This document shows positions 17,267 to 28,223 of a stretch of DNA of 64,000 bases, piece by piece (position 1 is the first letter of the stretch; every line of letters begins with the position of its first letter). This DNA is from Rossellomorea sp. SC111. GTDB lineage: Bacteria; Bacillota; Bacilli; Bacillales; Bacillaceae_B. A program made the position numbers and the translations under genes. Where the stretch lies: assembly GCF_024733565.1 (NCBI RefSeq), contig NZ_JANIOC010000019.1, positions 1 through 64,000 on the forward strand, in the 5' to 3' direction. Below the pieces are notes generated by a model. That model was not told the DNA's origin. It did not search any database and saw only the letters and a list, made by a program, of their open reading frames with translations.

Positions 17267-17893
17267 CTAATATTCATCTGCCAACGCAACAAATGCTTTT
17301 GTTATATTGGTCTTGGTAATCCTGCCTATGACTTCTAAATCACCCTTTTCGGTCTTTTTGATGACAGGGACAGAGTCAATTTGCTTATGAATCAAGTCTT
17401 TCGCCACACCGATCAGCTGATCATCCTTTTCACAAACCGTGATATTGGGCATCCTTGTCATAATAATATTCACCGGCAATGTACTGAGTTCCTGCTTCCC
17501 GATACTCGCTCTTAAGAGATCTTTACGGGAGAGGACACCCACTAAGTATGTATTGGCGTCCACGACAAACAATGTTCCCACATCTTCCAGAAACATCGCT
17601 ACGATGGCATCATACACGGAAACATTTTCATTCACCACAACTGGAATCGATTGATAGTCCTTGACGAATATTTTGTTCAGGTTCTCCGTCAATAGCTGTG
17701 TCCCTGTTTTCCCTGTATAGAAATACCCCACCCTCGGACGGGCATCCAAGTAACCTGCCATGGTCAAGATGGCAAGGTCGGGTCTCAGAGTCGCCCTCGT
17801 TAAATTTAATTGATCCGCTATCTGTTCACCAGTGATAGGCCCATTGTCTTTCACTATTTGCAGAATATGTTCTTGACGCTTATTAAGTTCGAT
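17267..17893 (-). CDS. ccpN: Transcriptional repressor CcpN, non-standard start or frameshift
   Basis: Repressor of gluconeogenic genes (gapB, pckA in B. subtilis) under glycolytic conditions. An N-terminal helix-turn-helix (GEQIADQLNLTRATLRPDL) is followed by two CBS domains (from NVSVYDAIVAMFLEDVGTL and MPNITVCEKDDQ). The frame has conserved IELNKRQEHILQIV upstream of the first standard start (GTG 17854) but no ATG, GTG or TTG there. An ATC at 17893 sits 9 bases after AGGTGG and gives 208 residues. Alternatively, one extra A just after the out-of-frame GTG at 17903 has shifted the start. Starting at 17854 would lose the first helix and has no ribosome binding site. Confidence 0.85.
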   Translation of the reverse strand: MELNKRQEHILQIVKDNGPITGEQIADQLNLTRATLRPDLAILTMAGYLDARPRVGYFYTGKTGTQLLTENLNKIFVKDYQSIPVVVNENVSVYDAIVAMFLEDVGTLFVVDANTYLVGVLSRKDLLRASIGKQELSTLPVNIIMTRMPNITVCEKDDQLIGVAKDLIHKQIDSVPVIKKTEKGDLEVIGRITKTNITKAFVALADEY

Positions 17894-18080
17894 TGTTACT
17901 CACCACCTAACGGTCAAACGATTTATGTTATACTTTATATTAAATATTATATACTATTTAACCGAAATGAAAAGAGCATATTATCATCCATTTGTGACAA
18001 CCTATAGCTAAATTTCACTTTACAAAGAGTATCTTCTTTTGAACAAAACTTCAAATCTTTTCTCTTCTCTAAATCATTAG

Positions 18081-18109
18081 TTGTTTTTATTTCTTTATCA
18101 TGATAAAAT
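18081..18109 (+). promoter_or_regulatory. Candidate promoter of glyS
   Basis: -35 TTGTTT (18081-18086), 17-bp spacer, -10 TAAAAT (18104-18109). The predicted start near 18117 falls right at the beginning of the T-box leader. Confidence 0.5.
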
Positions 18110-18116
18110 GTCTTCA

Positions 18117-18330
18117 TCTTATAACCAATAAGGCTATGATGGATCAATAATCCTTGCTGACCGATAAGCGACTGGGGATAGTGAAAGCCCAGAAGGCATG
18201 GAGACGGCAATCCGGAGCTATTTATCGTTTAAAAGTGGGTATACTTCCATGTATATCAACTAGGGTGGAACCGCGAGTAACAAGCTCGTCCCTAGGCCTC
18301 AAGCGCCTAAGGACGAGCTTTTTTATTTAC
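18117..18330 (+). promoter_or_regulatory. Glycine T-box riboswitch
   Basis: Leader that senses uncharged tRNA-Gly and prevents termination. The T-box core AGGGTGGAACCGCG is at 18262-18275; its TGGA would pair with a 3' UCCA end, which suits tRNA-Gly. A terminator stem AAGCTCGTCC ... GGACGAGCTT with a T run follows (about 18281-18326). A GGC followed by A in AGAAGGCATGG (near 18190-18200) is a fitting glycine specifier in stem I. It controls glyS directly downstream. Confidence 0.92.
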
Positions 18331-18355
18331 ATAAATGATAAAAGGAGTGACTTAT

Positions 18356-19729
18356 ATGTCAATGGAACAAGTAGTCAACTTAGCAAAGCACAGGGGGTTT
18401 GTCTTTCCCGGTTCTGAAATTTACGGAGGACTTGCCAACACATGGGATTACGGTCCGCTTGGTGTAGAGTTAAAAAACAATATTAAAAAAGCTTGGTGGA
18501 AAAAATTCGTACAGGAATCCCCTTATAATGTAGGCCTTGATGCAAGTATCCTGATGAATCCGCAAACATGGGTAGCTTCCGGACACGTTGGAAACTTCAA
18601 TGATCCGATGATCGACTGTAAGCAGTGTAAAACACGTCACCGCGCAGACAAAATCATCGAAAACGCCCTTGAGACAAAAGGCATCGAGATGATCGTCGAT
18701 GGTCTTTCATTCGAGAAAATGGAAGAAATCATTAAAGAGCATGATATTGCGTGTCCTGATTGCGGAAGCCGCGATTTCACGGATATCCGCCAATTTGATC
18801 TTATGTTCAAAACCCATCAGGGAGTAACGGAATCTTCTACAAATGAAATTTATTTACGGCCTGAAACAGCACAGGGGATCTTTGTAAACTTCAAAAATGT
18901 TCAGCGATCCATGCGTAAGAAGATGCCTTTTGGTATTGCGCAAGTAGGTAAAAGCTTCCGAAATGAAATCACTCCTGGTAATTTCACATTCAGAACCCGT
19001 GAATTCGAACAAATGGAACTGGAATTCTTCTGTAAACCTGGTGAAGACCTTGAGTGGTTCTCATACTGGCGCGAATTCTGTAAAAACTGGTTACTGAATC
19101 TTGGAATGAGCGAAGACAATATGAGACTGCGTGATCATGATCAAGATGAATTATCCCATTACAGCAACGCGACTACGGATATCGAATACAAATTCCCGTT
19201 TGGCTGGGGTGAGCTTTGGGGTGTGGCAGATCGTACGGACTTCGACCTGAAGCGTCATATGGAACACTCGAATGAGGACTTCCACTACATGGATCCACAA
19301 ACGAATGAAAAATATGTACCATACTGCATCGAGCCTTCCCTTGGGGCAGACCGGGTAACCCTTGCATTCCTATGCGATGCATTCGAAGAAGAGGAACTCG
19401 AGAACGATTCACGTACTGTGTTACGTTTTCACCCGGCATTGGCTCCGTTCAAAGCGGCTGTCCTGCCACTTTCTAAAAAGCTTTCTGACGATGCATTCAA
19501 AGTGTACGAAGAGCTCTCCCAGGATCTCATGATCGACTTCGACGAAACGGCTTCCATCGGGAAACGTTACCGCCGCCAGGACGAAATCGGTACACCATTC
19601 TGCATCACATTTGACTTTGACTCTGTAGAAGACGGTCAAGTAACCGTACGTGACCGTGACACAATGGAGCAAGTCAGAATGCCGATCAGTGAAGTGAAAG
19701 CCTTTTTGCAAGAGAAAATCAAATTTTAA
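18356..19729 (+). CDS. glyS: Glycyl-tRNA synthetase, single-chain (alpha2) type
   Basis: Class II synthetase that charges tRNA-Gly. The ATG at 18356 lies behind AAAGGAGTGA, giving 457 residues. It has class II motif 2 ([19 protein letters not shown]) and motif 3 ([14 protein letters not shown]), the glycine-pocket stretch [12 protein letters not shown], and a Cys-rich insert (CKQCKTRH and CPDCGSRD). This is the homodimeric type of archaea, eukaryotes and some Firmicutes, not the alpha2-beta2 GlyQ/GlyS found here in B. subtilis. It is on the plus strand between ccpN and recO, whereas glyQS in B. subtilis is co-directional with its neighbours; the locus has therefore been replaced. Confidence 0.96.
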   Translation: MSMEQVVNLAKHRGFVFPGSEIYGGLANTWDYGPLGVELKNNIKKAWWKKFVQESPYNVGLDASILMNPQTWVASGHVGNFNDPMIDCKQCKTRHRADKIIENALETKGIEMIVDGLSFEKMEEIIKEHDIACPDCGSRDFTDIRQFDLMFKTHQGVTESSTNEIYLRPETAQGIFVNFKNVQRSMRKKMPFGIAQVGKSFRNEITPGNFTFRTREFEQMELEFFCKPGEDLEWFSYWREFCKNWLLNLGMSEDNMRLRDHDQDELSHYSNATTDIEYKFPFGWGELWGVADRTDFDLKRHMEHSNEDFHYMDPQTNEKYVPYCIEPSLGADRVTLAFLCDAFEEEELENDSRTVLRFHPALAPFKAAVLPLSKKLSDDAFKVYEELSQDLMIDFDETASIGKRYRRQDEIGTPFCITFDFDSVEDGQVTVRDRDTMEQVRMPISEVKAFLQEKIKF

Positions 19730-19736
19730 ACCCCTA

Positions 19737-19849
19737 AAGCGGAGGCGGCTCGTTCAGCCCCGACAAGCATATCTGGAAAATCCCTGAAGGCGTTTTTTGC
19801 CTTTGGGGATTTTTTAGATATGGCCTCGAGGGGCTAGCCGCCGGAGCTA
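19737..19849 (-). repeat. Solo repeat B that forms the glyS terminator
   Basis: Reverse-oriented B element starting 8 bases after the glyS stop. Its ends match the nested copies (AGCTCCGGCGGCTAGCCCC, and GCCGCCTCCGCTT). The central hairpin differs in sequence but keeps pairing: AAATCCC / GGGATTT and CATATCT / AGATATG. On the plus strand the stem is followed by TTTTTT, so it can end the glyS transcript. Confidence 0.85.
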
Positions 19850-19861
19850 GCAGATACAATT

Positions 19862-19902
19862 AAAAAAATCAGGCCCATTCACAAAAGTGAATGGGCCTTT
19901 CT
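19862..19902. terminator. Bidirectional terminator glyS / recO
   Basis: Perfect 12-bp stem AGGCCCATTCAC / GTGAATGGGCCT, AAAA loop, A run on the left. It serves recO on the minus strand and backs up the glyS terminator. Confidence 0.85.
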
Positions 19903-19926
19903 ATATCACAAGCAGCATCTATAATA

Positions 19927-20679
19927 CTAGAATAAGTCCTTAAGGTTATCCATTTGGTCCAGAAACCTCCTGGACTTTAATGTAAGACCTGAGTTTTCAT
20001 CGTAATAAGTCCTGATTACCCGCTTCAATTGATGTTTCGTTTCATCTTTCACCGATATATTTCCCAATCGATTGAGGTCGAAATAGTAAAATACCCTGAG
20101 AAGCTTCACAGTGCTTTGTGAGATCGGTAAATGATGTGGATCTTCACTTAAACAGCGATGACAGATGAATCCATTTTCTTTAAAAGAAAAAGCGAATTCA
20201 CCATCGGTTTCCCCACATACAGCACATCCATTCAGGTGAGGATATAACCCCAATACAGGGAGCATCTTCATTTCAAAAATATGCATCAGGATTTCCGGGT
20301 CATAGTCTTCATTCAAGTAGTGAAGAGTCTTGTAAAGCAATTCAAACAGGAAGGGGTTCGGCTTTCGGTCCTCGGTCGCTTTATCAAGGAGGTCGACGAT
20401 GTAAGTGGCGTAAGCCGTCTTAAACAGATCCTCCCTCACATGCCTCAGGGACTCTGCCATTTCTCCCTGTTGAAGGGTACCCAGCCCGCTTCCTTTGATA
20501 AAAAGGAAATAACCATATGTAAACAATTGTGAAATGGCGGATAGACGGCTATTAGGTTTCTTGGCCCCTCTAGCCATCAATCCAATCTTTCCGAATTCCC
20601 GTGTATATATGGTAACAATTTTGTTCGACTCACCGTAATGATTGGTTCGAATGACAATTCCTTCACACTTCTGCAGCAT
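19927..20679 (-). CDS. recO: DNA repair protein RecO
   Basis: Recombination mediator that loads RecA on SSB-coated DNA in the RecFOR pathway. It has 250 residues: an N-terminal OB fold ([20 protein letters not shown]), a helical middle, and a C-terminal zinc site with two CxxC pairs (GCAVCG and CHRC, about residues 152-180). It is last in the era-yqzL-recO group. Length and motifs are normal for Bacillus. Confidence 0.96.
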   Translation of the reverse strand: MLQKCEGIVIRTNHYGESNKIVTIYTREFGKIGLMARGAKKPNSRLSAISQLFTYGYFLFIKGSGLGTLQQGEMAESLRHVREDLFKTAYATYIVDLLDKATEDRKPNPFLFELLYKTLHYLNEDYDPEILMHIFEMKMLPVLGLYPHLNGCAVCGETDGEFAFSFKENGFICHRCLSEDPHHLPISQSTVKLLRVFYYFDLNRLGNISVKDETKHQLKRVIRTYYDENSGLTLKSRRFLDQMDNLKDLF

Positions 20680-20725
20680 TTAGCCACCTCCCGATCCTCT
20701 ATCTTCCCGGGTGATGACAAACTTA

Positions 20726-20869
20726 TCACGTTAAAGGAAAATCTACTTCCGCTGTTTCTTCTTCAAAGCTGTAAGGATCCTCAAAGGTCTCCTTCTCAAG
20801 CTCCTTAAAAAGGAGATAGGTGTCGATACTTCCTGTCTGCGAAAAAAATTTCCATGTTAAGTCTAACAT
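20726..20869 (-). CDS. yqzL: Small conserved protein YqzL
   Basis: A 47-residue protein of unknown role. It begins MLDLTWKFFSQTGSIDTYLL, continues with FKELEKE and has an acidic tail. AAAGGTGG precedes the ATG by 8 bases. It lies between era and recO exactly as yqzL does in B. subtilis. No signal peptide or clear membrane helix. Confidence 0.9.
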   Translation of the reverse strand: MLDLTWKFFSQTGSIDTYLLFKELEKETFEDPYSFEEETAEVDFPLT

Positions 20870-20976
20870 TAAAAAACCCACCTTTCTGGATTTAAACTAG
20901 CAAGACTTCATAAGCTATCTTGTGATTAGAATGAGCATTTTCTCTCTAAAACATGTGGCCTAAATATTGTTAATTA

Positions 20977-22324
<1,348 letters not shown>

Positions 22325-22459
22325 TTACTACAATTTTCATAAAAGAAAATGGGCTGTTATCATTTTGTAATAAAATAGTTAGATAATTCAAACTATTTAT
22401 CGATTTTGTTCTTTGCTCCACTTATTCTATACAAGTATAAGAACGTTTTCAAATGAATT

Positions 22460-22506
22460 AAAGGCCGCAGGGAAGAAATCGCTCAATTTCTTCCCTGCGG
22501 CCTTTA
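22460..22506. terminator. Terminator between dgkA and cdd
   Basis: Perfect stem AAAGGCCGCAGGGAAGAAAT with its complement, loop CGCTCA, T-rich tails on both strands. It ends the pgpH-ybeY-dgkA transcript. Confidence 0.85.
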
Positions 22507-22535
22507 TTTTGCGGTGTTACAATGCCTTTTTCAGA

Positions 22536-22928
22536 TCAGAGGATCCGTTCCAAAAGCTTGGGAAGAAAGATGATGGTTCCTACTATGGCAGTACAAACCG
22601 CGAAGAGAAGGACCGCAGCCGAAGCCAGATCCTTCGCAGCCTTCGCAAGCGGATGGTACTCTTCTGTGGTAAGATCGACTGCTTTTTCAATGGCTGTATT
22701 CATCGTTTCAAGAGCAAGCACGGAAAAGACAAGGATGATCAGTATGATCCATTCCATGACGGATACTGAGAGCAGGTAGGCAAGTAAGAAAACGATAATC
22801 CCTGCGAATGAATGAATTCTGAAGTTCTGTTCCGTTGCCCAGACAGACTTCATTCCTTTCCCTGCATATCCAAAGGATTTAATGAACCGGAATAAGCCGA
22901 ATTTAGTCCCTTTTGAGTCCATATTCAT
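22536..22928 (-). CDS. dgkA: Diacylglycerol/undecaprenol kinase DgkA
   Basis: Small integral membrane kinase; in Gram-positive bacteria it mainly phosphorylates undecaprenol, recycling the wall-lipid carrier. Of 130 residues, three transmembrane segments are visible ([50 protein letters not shown]) with the family motifs [10 protein letters not shown] and [10 protein letters not shown]. The start overlaps ybeY by 26 bases; a second ATG two codons later is also possible. Operon pgpH-ybeY-dgkA. Confidence 0.93.
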   Translation of the reverse strand: MNMDSKGTKFGLFRFIKSFGYAGKGMKSVWATEQNFRIHSFAGIIVFLLAYLLSVSVMEWIILIILVFSVLALETMNTAIEKAVDLTTEEYHPLAKAAKDLASAAVLLFAVCTAIVGTIIFLPKLLERIL

Positions 22929-23376
22929 CTAAAATGTCCTTTTGTTTCTTGAACATCTTCTTTTCCTCTTCTTCTTCCATATGATCGTAGCCTAATAAAT
23001 GAAGGAAGCCGTGAAGGGCAAGAAAACCAAGTTCACGGGATATAGAATGGTTGTATTCTTCCGCCTGTTCTTTCGTACGGTCAATGGAAATGATGATGTC
23101 CCCAAGAACGCGGGGAATCTCTCCCCCAATGATTTCGATCTCGTCTTCCCCCAGTTCTTCAAGGGCAAATGAGATCACATCTGTCGGCTGATCCTTATCC
23201 CGGTATTCCCGGTTAATTTCCTGGATTCGATCATTTGTCACAAAGGTCACGGACACTTCACTTTCATCCTCGACCCCTTCTTTTTCTGCAGCAAAGTTCA
23301 GGATATTTTGAACCAGCTGTGTCTGCTCCTCGGATACTGTTTCTGTTTCGTCAATAAAGTCGATCAATAATGTCAT
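22903..23376 (-). CDS. ybeY: Endoribonuclease YbeY
   Basis: Metal-dependent RNase needed for 16S rRNA 3'-end maturation and ribosome quality control. Of 157 residues, the hallmark zinc motif is [11 protein letters not shown] near residue 123. The middle has [10 protein letters not shown] and GDIIISIDR, typical of UPF0054. Its start overlaps pgpH by 4 bases and its end overlaps dgkA. Confidence 0.96.
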   Translation of the reverse strand: MTLLIDFIDETETVSEEQTQLVQNILNFAAEKEGVEDESEVSVTFVTNDRIQEINREYRDKDQPTDVISFALEELGEDEIEIIGGEIPRVLGDIIISIDRTKEQAEEYNHSISRELGFLALHGFLHLLGYDHMEEEEEKKMFKKQKDILDEYGLKRD

Positions 23377-25535
23377 GCTTCTTCTCCTTTTGCTTGAAGT
23401 TCCGGATATTCGATTCTCGGATGGAAGATTCCATTCAACGTCTCACACAGAGAACGCTTAACTGTCTCTAACTGCTTCAAAGATATATCACACTCGTTGA
23501 ACTGACCGTCCTGCAGGCGGTCTTGTACGATCGAGTGGACGAGCTGCTTAATTTCTGCTTGCGTAGGAGATTTTTTCGACCTGACAGCCGCTTCCACGCT
23601 ATCTGCAATGCTGATGACAGCCGCTTCCCTCGTCTGAGGTTTAGGACCTGGATAGCGATATTCTTCTTCCTTAACATCTTTCCCTTGTTCTTTTGCCTTA
23701 TAATAGAAAAATTTCAACAGTGTCGTTCCGTGATGCTGCTCGGCGATGTCGACGATTTCCTTTGGCAATTTATGCTTCCGGAGCATCTGGGCTCCATCTG
23801 AAGCATGACTAATAATAACATCCCTGCTTGTTTCAGGCGAGACCCGGTCATGGGGGTTCCCCATATTCAGTTGATTCTCGATAAAGAAATGCGGCCGTTT
23901 TGACTTTCCTACATCATGATAGTAGCAGCCGACCCTTGCGAGTAGACCGTTAGCCCCGATGGCTTCACACGCGGCTTCCGCAAGGTTCGCCACCATGACG
24001 CTGTGATGATAGGTACCAGGCGCATCGGTCAACAACTTCTTCAATAACGGCTGTGTAGGACTTGAAAGCTCGACCAGTCTCATGGATGAAAGAATCCCGA
24101 ATCCCGCTTCAAAAAACGGGAGGAAACCGATCGTGAGGATGGAAGACATGATACCCGATACGAGGGCAAACACTATATAATACACATATTCACTATTCGA
24201 ATAGGAAGTACCGCTCAATAGGATTAAAAATCCAAGAATCAGGATATTGACCAGTGCTACGTAGATTCCTGCCCTTAAAATATTCGAACGCTGATTTCGG
24301 CTTACAAGGAAAAGAATCCCGGATACACCGCTGAATAACGTATAAATCGCAATTTCGATATCGATGGAGCCCGAGAATTGCTGGTGAAACACGATACTCG
24401 AGCATGCAGAAAGGATGAATACCATCATCATGGCGATCCGTTCATTCAGTAGGATCCTCAATATCATACCCGTGAACGCCGCCGGGAATATGAAGGCAAT
24501 ATCGTTGATCTCCAGCTGTTCTATCAGTCCGACGATCTTCATGATCAGTAGTGATATGACAAATACGATGCTTGTGAGGATCAAGTAATTCTGCTTCCGC
24601 TCCTCGGTGACTTCAAGTGTGTAGAAGAAATAATATAATGAACTGATCACAACCAGGACAAAGAGGGCGAGTCCTATATACGGCCTGAAGGAGAACGTAT
24701 CCTCTACCATCCCCAGAGACTTCAGGATACTGTATTTTTTAGGTGTGATCAGCTCCCCGTCTTCTACGATGACCCCGCCTTCAATGATTTCCACCTTTTC
24801 CACGTTTGCCTCGGCGAGCTTCTTTAACTCATCCGTTTTTTCAGCATCGTAGTAAAGCGTCGGCTCAATGGCGACTTTCCCCAGTTTGACTGCTGCGGTG
24901 GATAAATCACCTTTAAACGAATAGTTGGTGATTCGTTGTTCTAAATTCAATTTTGCTTCATTTAATTCTTCCTCTTTCACCCCGTTTTCCATGATGATTT
25001 TCATCTGCGTGGAAACGATGGTTTCTACACGGGATAAGTCATCTTCTGAGGCCTCGAGGAGCGTTTTTAACACATCATCACTCAGACTGTTGGTGACATT
25101 ATTATTCTTATCCTTCGGCAACTTGGCTTTCAAGAGCTTTAGCTGTTCATTTGGATCCTGACTAGGTGGAGGTTTTAGATCTTCCTCTTCCCCCTCCGGC
25201 TGTTTCTCGCTTTTCACTTCATTTACACTTTCCAACAAAGAGTGAATCAATGAAGTGGAGTTGTCGATCGCCCCTTCTTTCGGGGTATATACACTCGCCA
25301 CTTCTGCCTTTGCTTCTTCCTTCTTCTTGGCAGTGGCCTCCTCATCGACGAATTTCTTAGGAGCCCTTATCGTGGTGGGGGCATCTTCATATAAATGAAT
25401 ATCCAGCGTTTTCGGTGTCACATTTCCATATAGGACACCGAAAACAATGATGCCGAGCAGTACAAATAAGAGATTGGTAAATAATCGGTAGCTGAGAAAG
25501 CTCCTTATCTTGAGTAGAAATGGGTGAGTTTGCAT
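23373..25535 (-). CDS. pgpH: Cyclic di-AMP phosphodiesterase PgpH (7TMR-HD)
   Basis: Membrane HD-domain enzyme that degrades c-di-AMP, the potassium and wall-stress messenger. The ATG at 25535 behind AGGGGG gives 720 residues. A first membrane segment is near residues 15-35, a large extracellular 7TMR-HDED domain follows to about 270, then seven membrane helices, then the cytoplasmic HD domain with [17 protein letters not shown] and [14 protein letters not shown]. In B. subtilis it is YqfF. First gene of its operon. Confidence 0.96.
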   Translation of the reverse strand: MQTHPFLLKIRSFLSYRLFTNLLFVLLGIIVFGVLYGNVTPKTLDIHLYEDAPTTIRAPKKFVDEEATAKKKEEAKAEVASVYTPKEGAIDNSTSLIHSLLESVNEVKSEKQPEGEEEDLKPPPSQDPNEQLKLLKAKLPKDKNNNVTNSLSDDVLKTLLEASEDDLSRVETIVSTQMKIIMENGVKEEELNEAKLNLEQRITNYSFKGDLSTAAVKLGKVAIEPTLYYDAEKTDELKKLAEANVEKVEIIEGGVIVEDGELITPKKYSILKSLGMVEDTFSFRPYIGLALFVLVVISSLYYFFYTLEVTEERKQNYLILTSIVFVISLLIMKIVGLIEQLEINDIAFIFPAAFTGMILRILLNERIAMMMVFILSACSSIVFHQQFSGSIDIEIAIYTLFSGVSGILFLVSRNQRSNILRAGIYVALVNILILGFLILLSGTSYSNSEYVYYIVFALVSGIMSSILTIGFLPFFEAGFGILSSMRLVELSSPTQPLLKKLLTDAPGTYHHSVMVANLAEAACEAIGANGLLARVGCYYHDVGKSKRPHFFIENQLNMGNPHDRVSPETSRDVIISHASDGAQMLRKHKLPKEIVDIAEQHHGTTLLKFFYYKAKEQGKDVKEEEYRYPGPKPQTREAAVISIADSVEAAVRSKKSPTQAEIKQLVHSIVQDRLQDGQFNECDISLKQLETVKRSLCETLNGIFHPRIEYPELQAKGEEA

Positions 25536-25646
25536 AAAGAACCCCCTGTTATGTATAAACAATTTCAGATAGCCATCTGTAAAGGCATTTAGTAATTATG
25601 TAAAATGATAACAGTTTTTGACTTATTTATCTATGTATTGCCCTAC

Positions 25647-25712
25647 AAAAAAGATTGATCCAGGGACATGCCGGATCTTATGATGGCGGCATGGATCAAC
25701 TGGATCAATCTC
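25647..25712 (-). terminator. Terminator after phoH
   Basis: Stem GATTGATCCAG / CTGGATCAATC with inner CATGCCG / CGGCATG pairing, followed on the minus strand by CTTTTTTG. Confidence 0.85.
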
Positions 25713-25719
25713 TCACTGT

Positions 25720-26679
25720 CTATTTTTCGATTGTCTCATAGGCATCGATTATTTTCGCGACCAACGGATGACGAACGACATCGGCTTGGTCGAGGTAAAT
25801 GAACGACACTCCTTTAACATCTTTTAAAATCCGTTCAGAAGAAATCAATCCTGACTCGCTACCCCTTGGCAGATCCACTTGGGAACGGTCTCCCGTAATG
25901 ATCATCTTGGAATCAAAGCCGAGCCTTGTCAGGAACATTTTCATTTGGGCCTTCGTTGTATTCTGGGCCTCATCAAGTATAACAAACGCATCATCCAGTG
26001 TACGACCCCTCATATAGGCAAGGGGGGCGATTTCGATGGTACCCCTCTCGATCAGACGGGTAGTATGCTCTGCTCCCAATACATCATGCAGGGCGTCATA
26101 TAAGGGGCGGAGATAAGGGTCCACCTTTTCCTTCAAGTCACCCGGAAGGAACCCGAGACTCTCACCCGCTTCCACAGCCGGCCTCGTCAGGATGATTTTC
26201 TTGACCTGCCCATTCTTTAAGGCATGTACAGCCATGACAACGGCCAAATAGGTCTTCCCTGTTCCGGCCGGGCCGATCCCGAACACCATGTCATGCTTCT
26301 TGATCGATTGGATGTATTGGCGCTGCCCCAGGGTTTTCACCCTGATGGATTTACCTTTGGCGTTCTTTGTAATCTCTTCATTGTACAACTCTGTAAAATA
26401 TTCAAGCGTCCCTTGTCTGCCCATCTCTATGGCATAATGGACGTCACGCTGGCCGATATTGATCCCTTTACGGATCACGGCCACCAGTCGATCAGAAATA
26501 TCAACGGCTAGACTTACATCTTCTTCTTTACCTGAAACCAGCAACTCTTCGCCTCTTGTTACGATCGAAACGTGTAATTCCTGTTCTATTAATTTAAGGT
26601 GAGAATCTGAAACACCAAACAAAGCGATGGCTTCATTGGGGTTTTCAAGTTGTAATTTCATTAAGATTTCATCTGACAT
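25720..26679 (-). CDS. phoH: PhoH family ATPase
   Basis: Cytoplasmic P-loop ATPase linked to RNA metabolism; commonly next to ybeY. Of 319 residues, an N-terminal KH-like part is followed by Walker A GPAGTGKT at 136-143 and Walker B VILDEAQNTT near 237. GDRSQVDLPRG follows as a helicase-like sensor motif. It comes right after yqfD (3 bases apart), so it probably shares the yqfC-yqfD transcript. Confidence 0.95.
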   Translation of the reverse strand: MSDEILMKLQLENPNEAIALFGVSDSHLKLIEQELHVSIVTRGEELLVSGKEEDVSLAVDISDRLVAVIRKGINIGQRDVHYAIEMGRQGTLEYFTELYNEEITKNAKGKSIRVKTLGQRQYIQSIKKHDMVFGIGPAGTGKTYLAVVMAVHALKNGQVKKIILTRPAVEAGESLGFLPGDLKEKVDPYLRPLYDALHDVLGAEHTTRLIERGTIEIAPLAYMRGRTLDDAFVILDEAQNTTKAQMKMFLTRLGFDSKMIITGDRSQVDLPRGSESGLISSERILKDVKGVSFIYLDQADVVRHPLVAKIIDAYETIEK

Positions 26680-26682
26680 TCG

Positions 26683-27870
26683 TTAGTCTCCTTGAATAAG
26701 TGGTTGTCCTTCTGCAATATTTTCTATTACTTTGAAGTGAATGGTTACCCTAACTTTACCATTCTCCACCTTTTCTTGCAAAATTTTTTCCCCTCTTATT
26801 TCTGCATCTTCCGGAAGGGAGGATTCCAGGTTACTTTTTGCAAGCTTTTTCGCAGCCATGATCGCCTCGGATTTTGTGTAGGTCCTCTCCACATCCTCTT
26901 TCTCTTTCATGCTGCGATCAATATAATAAACCGGAAGCTCCCATTTCAAAAAACGCAGGGGCTTTTTCGTTTCTTCCACAACGACGTCCTTAAATTCTGT
27001 TTTCCCGAATCCCCATACCTGGATATTCATTGAACCGAACCCAAGATAATGTTTTCGTTTCTCGTTTCCGCTGAACACGATAAATCGTGACTTCAGCGGG
27101 AGTTCAACCGATGTCTTATACCATGTTTCCCCGAGTATCTTCGCTTTCGCCGAGACCCCTTTCTGCTCTTTTTCATTCCCGATCAAACCCGACACAAGGA
27201 GCTGTCCTTTATTGACGTAGTCATTGACGCTCACCTGGGGATCCCCTTCTTCTACAAACATGTCTGTGATGATGGCTTTCTTTTTGGCGACAATATGCTG
27301 CAGGCCAGATGATTCAGGGGGCAGGGGGGCATTCTTTTCCACGACTTGAAAATGAAAGGTTGTCCCTTGTAACTCCACCCCTACCCACGTGATATTATTC
27401 ATCCTGTAGGATAGCTCACGCTGAATGTTCTCAACATCGGGGATGGAGAACTGCATCTTCCCCTTGGAAACACCCATCTCCTCGAGTTCCTTTCGTATAC
27501 TGTGCTCGGTTTGAGGTGACGCACCTTTGATCTCTATGCCCCACACCATATTGGAAAGAAGGAATACGATGATGAAGAATGCCAGTCCACCGATCATGAA
27601 ACCCGAATTTTTCAGTGATCTCTTGAATAGAAAGGGAACCCCCTGCCCTCTTAGAAATGTCACTTTACACTCGGATGCCCGTACTGCTCTTCGGAAGTTA
27701 TGTACATCTTCTAAGGATAAGTAAAAGGTGATGGTCTCCGTTCCCGCTCTCTTCACATTCCAGATTGTGATACCAGCCCGGAGCAATTGATTGATGACCC
27801 GCTCAACTAATCTGCCTTCCATTTTCACAAATACCTTTCCCCTCAGAAAGGTGAACCATTGATTCTTCAA
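26683..27870 (-). CDS. yqfD: Sporulation protein YqfD
   Basis: Membrane protein made in the mother cell (sigma-E regulon in B. subtilis) and needed for efficient sporulation; its mechanism is unclear. Of 395 residues, a cytoplasmic N-terminal part is followed by one transmembrane helix at about 92-112 (FMIGGLAFFIIVFLLSNMVW) and a long extracytoplasmic region with the conserved start GIEIKGASPQTEHSI. It follows yqfC and precedes phoH as in other spore-formers. Confidence 0.93.
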   Translation of the reverse strand: MKNQWFTFLRGKVFVKMEGRLVERVINQLLRAGITIWNVKRAGTETITFYLSLEDVHNFRRAVRASECKVTFLRGQGVPFLFKRSLKNSGFMIGGLAFFIIVFLLSNMVWGIEIKGASPQTEHSIRKELEEMGVSKGKMQFSIPDVENIQRELSYRMNNITWVGVELQGTTFHFQVVEKNAPLPPESSGLQHIVAKKKAIITDMFVEEGDPQVSVNDYVNKGQLLVSGLIGNEKEQKGVSAKAKILGETWYKTSVELPLKSRFIVFSGNEKRKHYLGFGSMNIQVWGFGKTEFKDVVVEETKKPLRFLKWELPVYYIDRSMKEKEDVERTYTKSEAIMAAKKLAKSNLESSLPEDAEIRGEKILQEKVENGKVRVTIHFKVIENIAEGQPLIQGD

Positions 27871-27881
27871 ATCCGTCCCCC

Positions 27882-28166
27882 CTATTGTTCTAAATAGATC
27901 ACTTCTACGATCTTCCCCTGAAGGAGAATTTCTTCCGGAAGGATCATCTTAATGACAAATTGCTCCCCTTTTATTAACAGTTGACCTTGTTTAAGCAGAA
28001 GCCGCACCTCCCGATCTGTGAAGGTCAACAGACCCCGGTGATTTTCTATATAGATATGAATTTGTCCAATCATTGTGACGCGAGGAAGGTCCATCATGAC
28101 ATCTTCGGGTAAATCCATTTTCTGTGTCATCCATTTACGCATATGTTGTAAAAAGCTTTTTGCCAT
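27882..28166 (-). CDS. yqfC: Sporulation protein YqfC
   Basis: Small protein (94 residues) of the YabP/YqfC family, part of the sigma-E regulon in B. subtilis. The ATG at 28166 is chosen because AAAGGGGG precedes it; a longer frame would start within that site. A beta-rich core reads VTMIGQIHIYIENH and VRLLLKQGQLLIKGEQ, typical of the family. Directly upstream of yqfD. Confidence 0.93.
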   Translation of the reverse strand: MAKSFLQHMRKWMTQKMDLPEDVMMDLPRVTMIGQIHIYIENHRGLLTFTDREVRLLLKQGQLLIKGEQFVIKMILPEEILLQGKIVEVIYLEQ

Positions 28167-28223
28167 AAAAAAAGAACCCCCTTTCATCTCATATTTATGA
28201 AATGAAAAGGGGTTTCATCACTT

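Noticed and set aside
18335-18355. Upstream ATG as the start of glyS
   Set aside because: It would place the ribosome binding site AAAGGAGTGA inside the gene; the ATG at 18356 has the right spacing.
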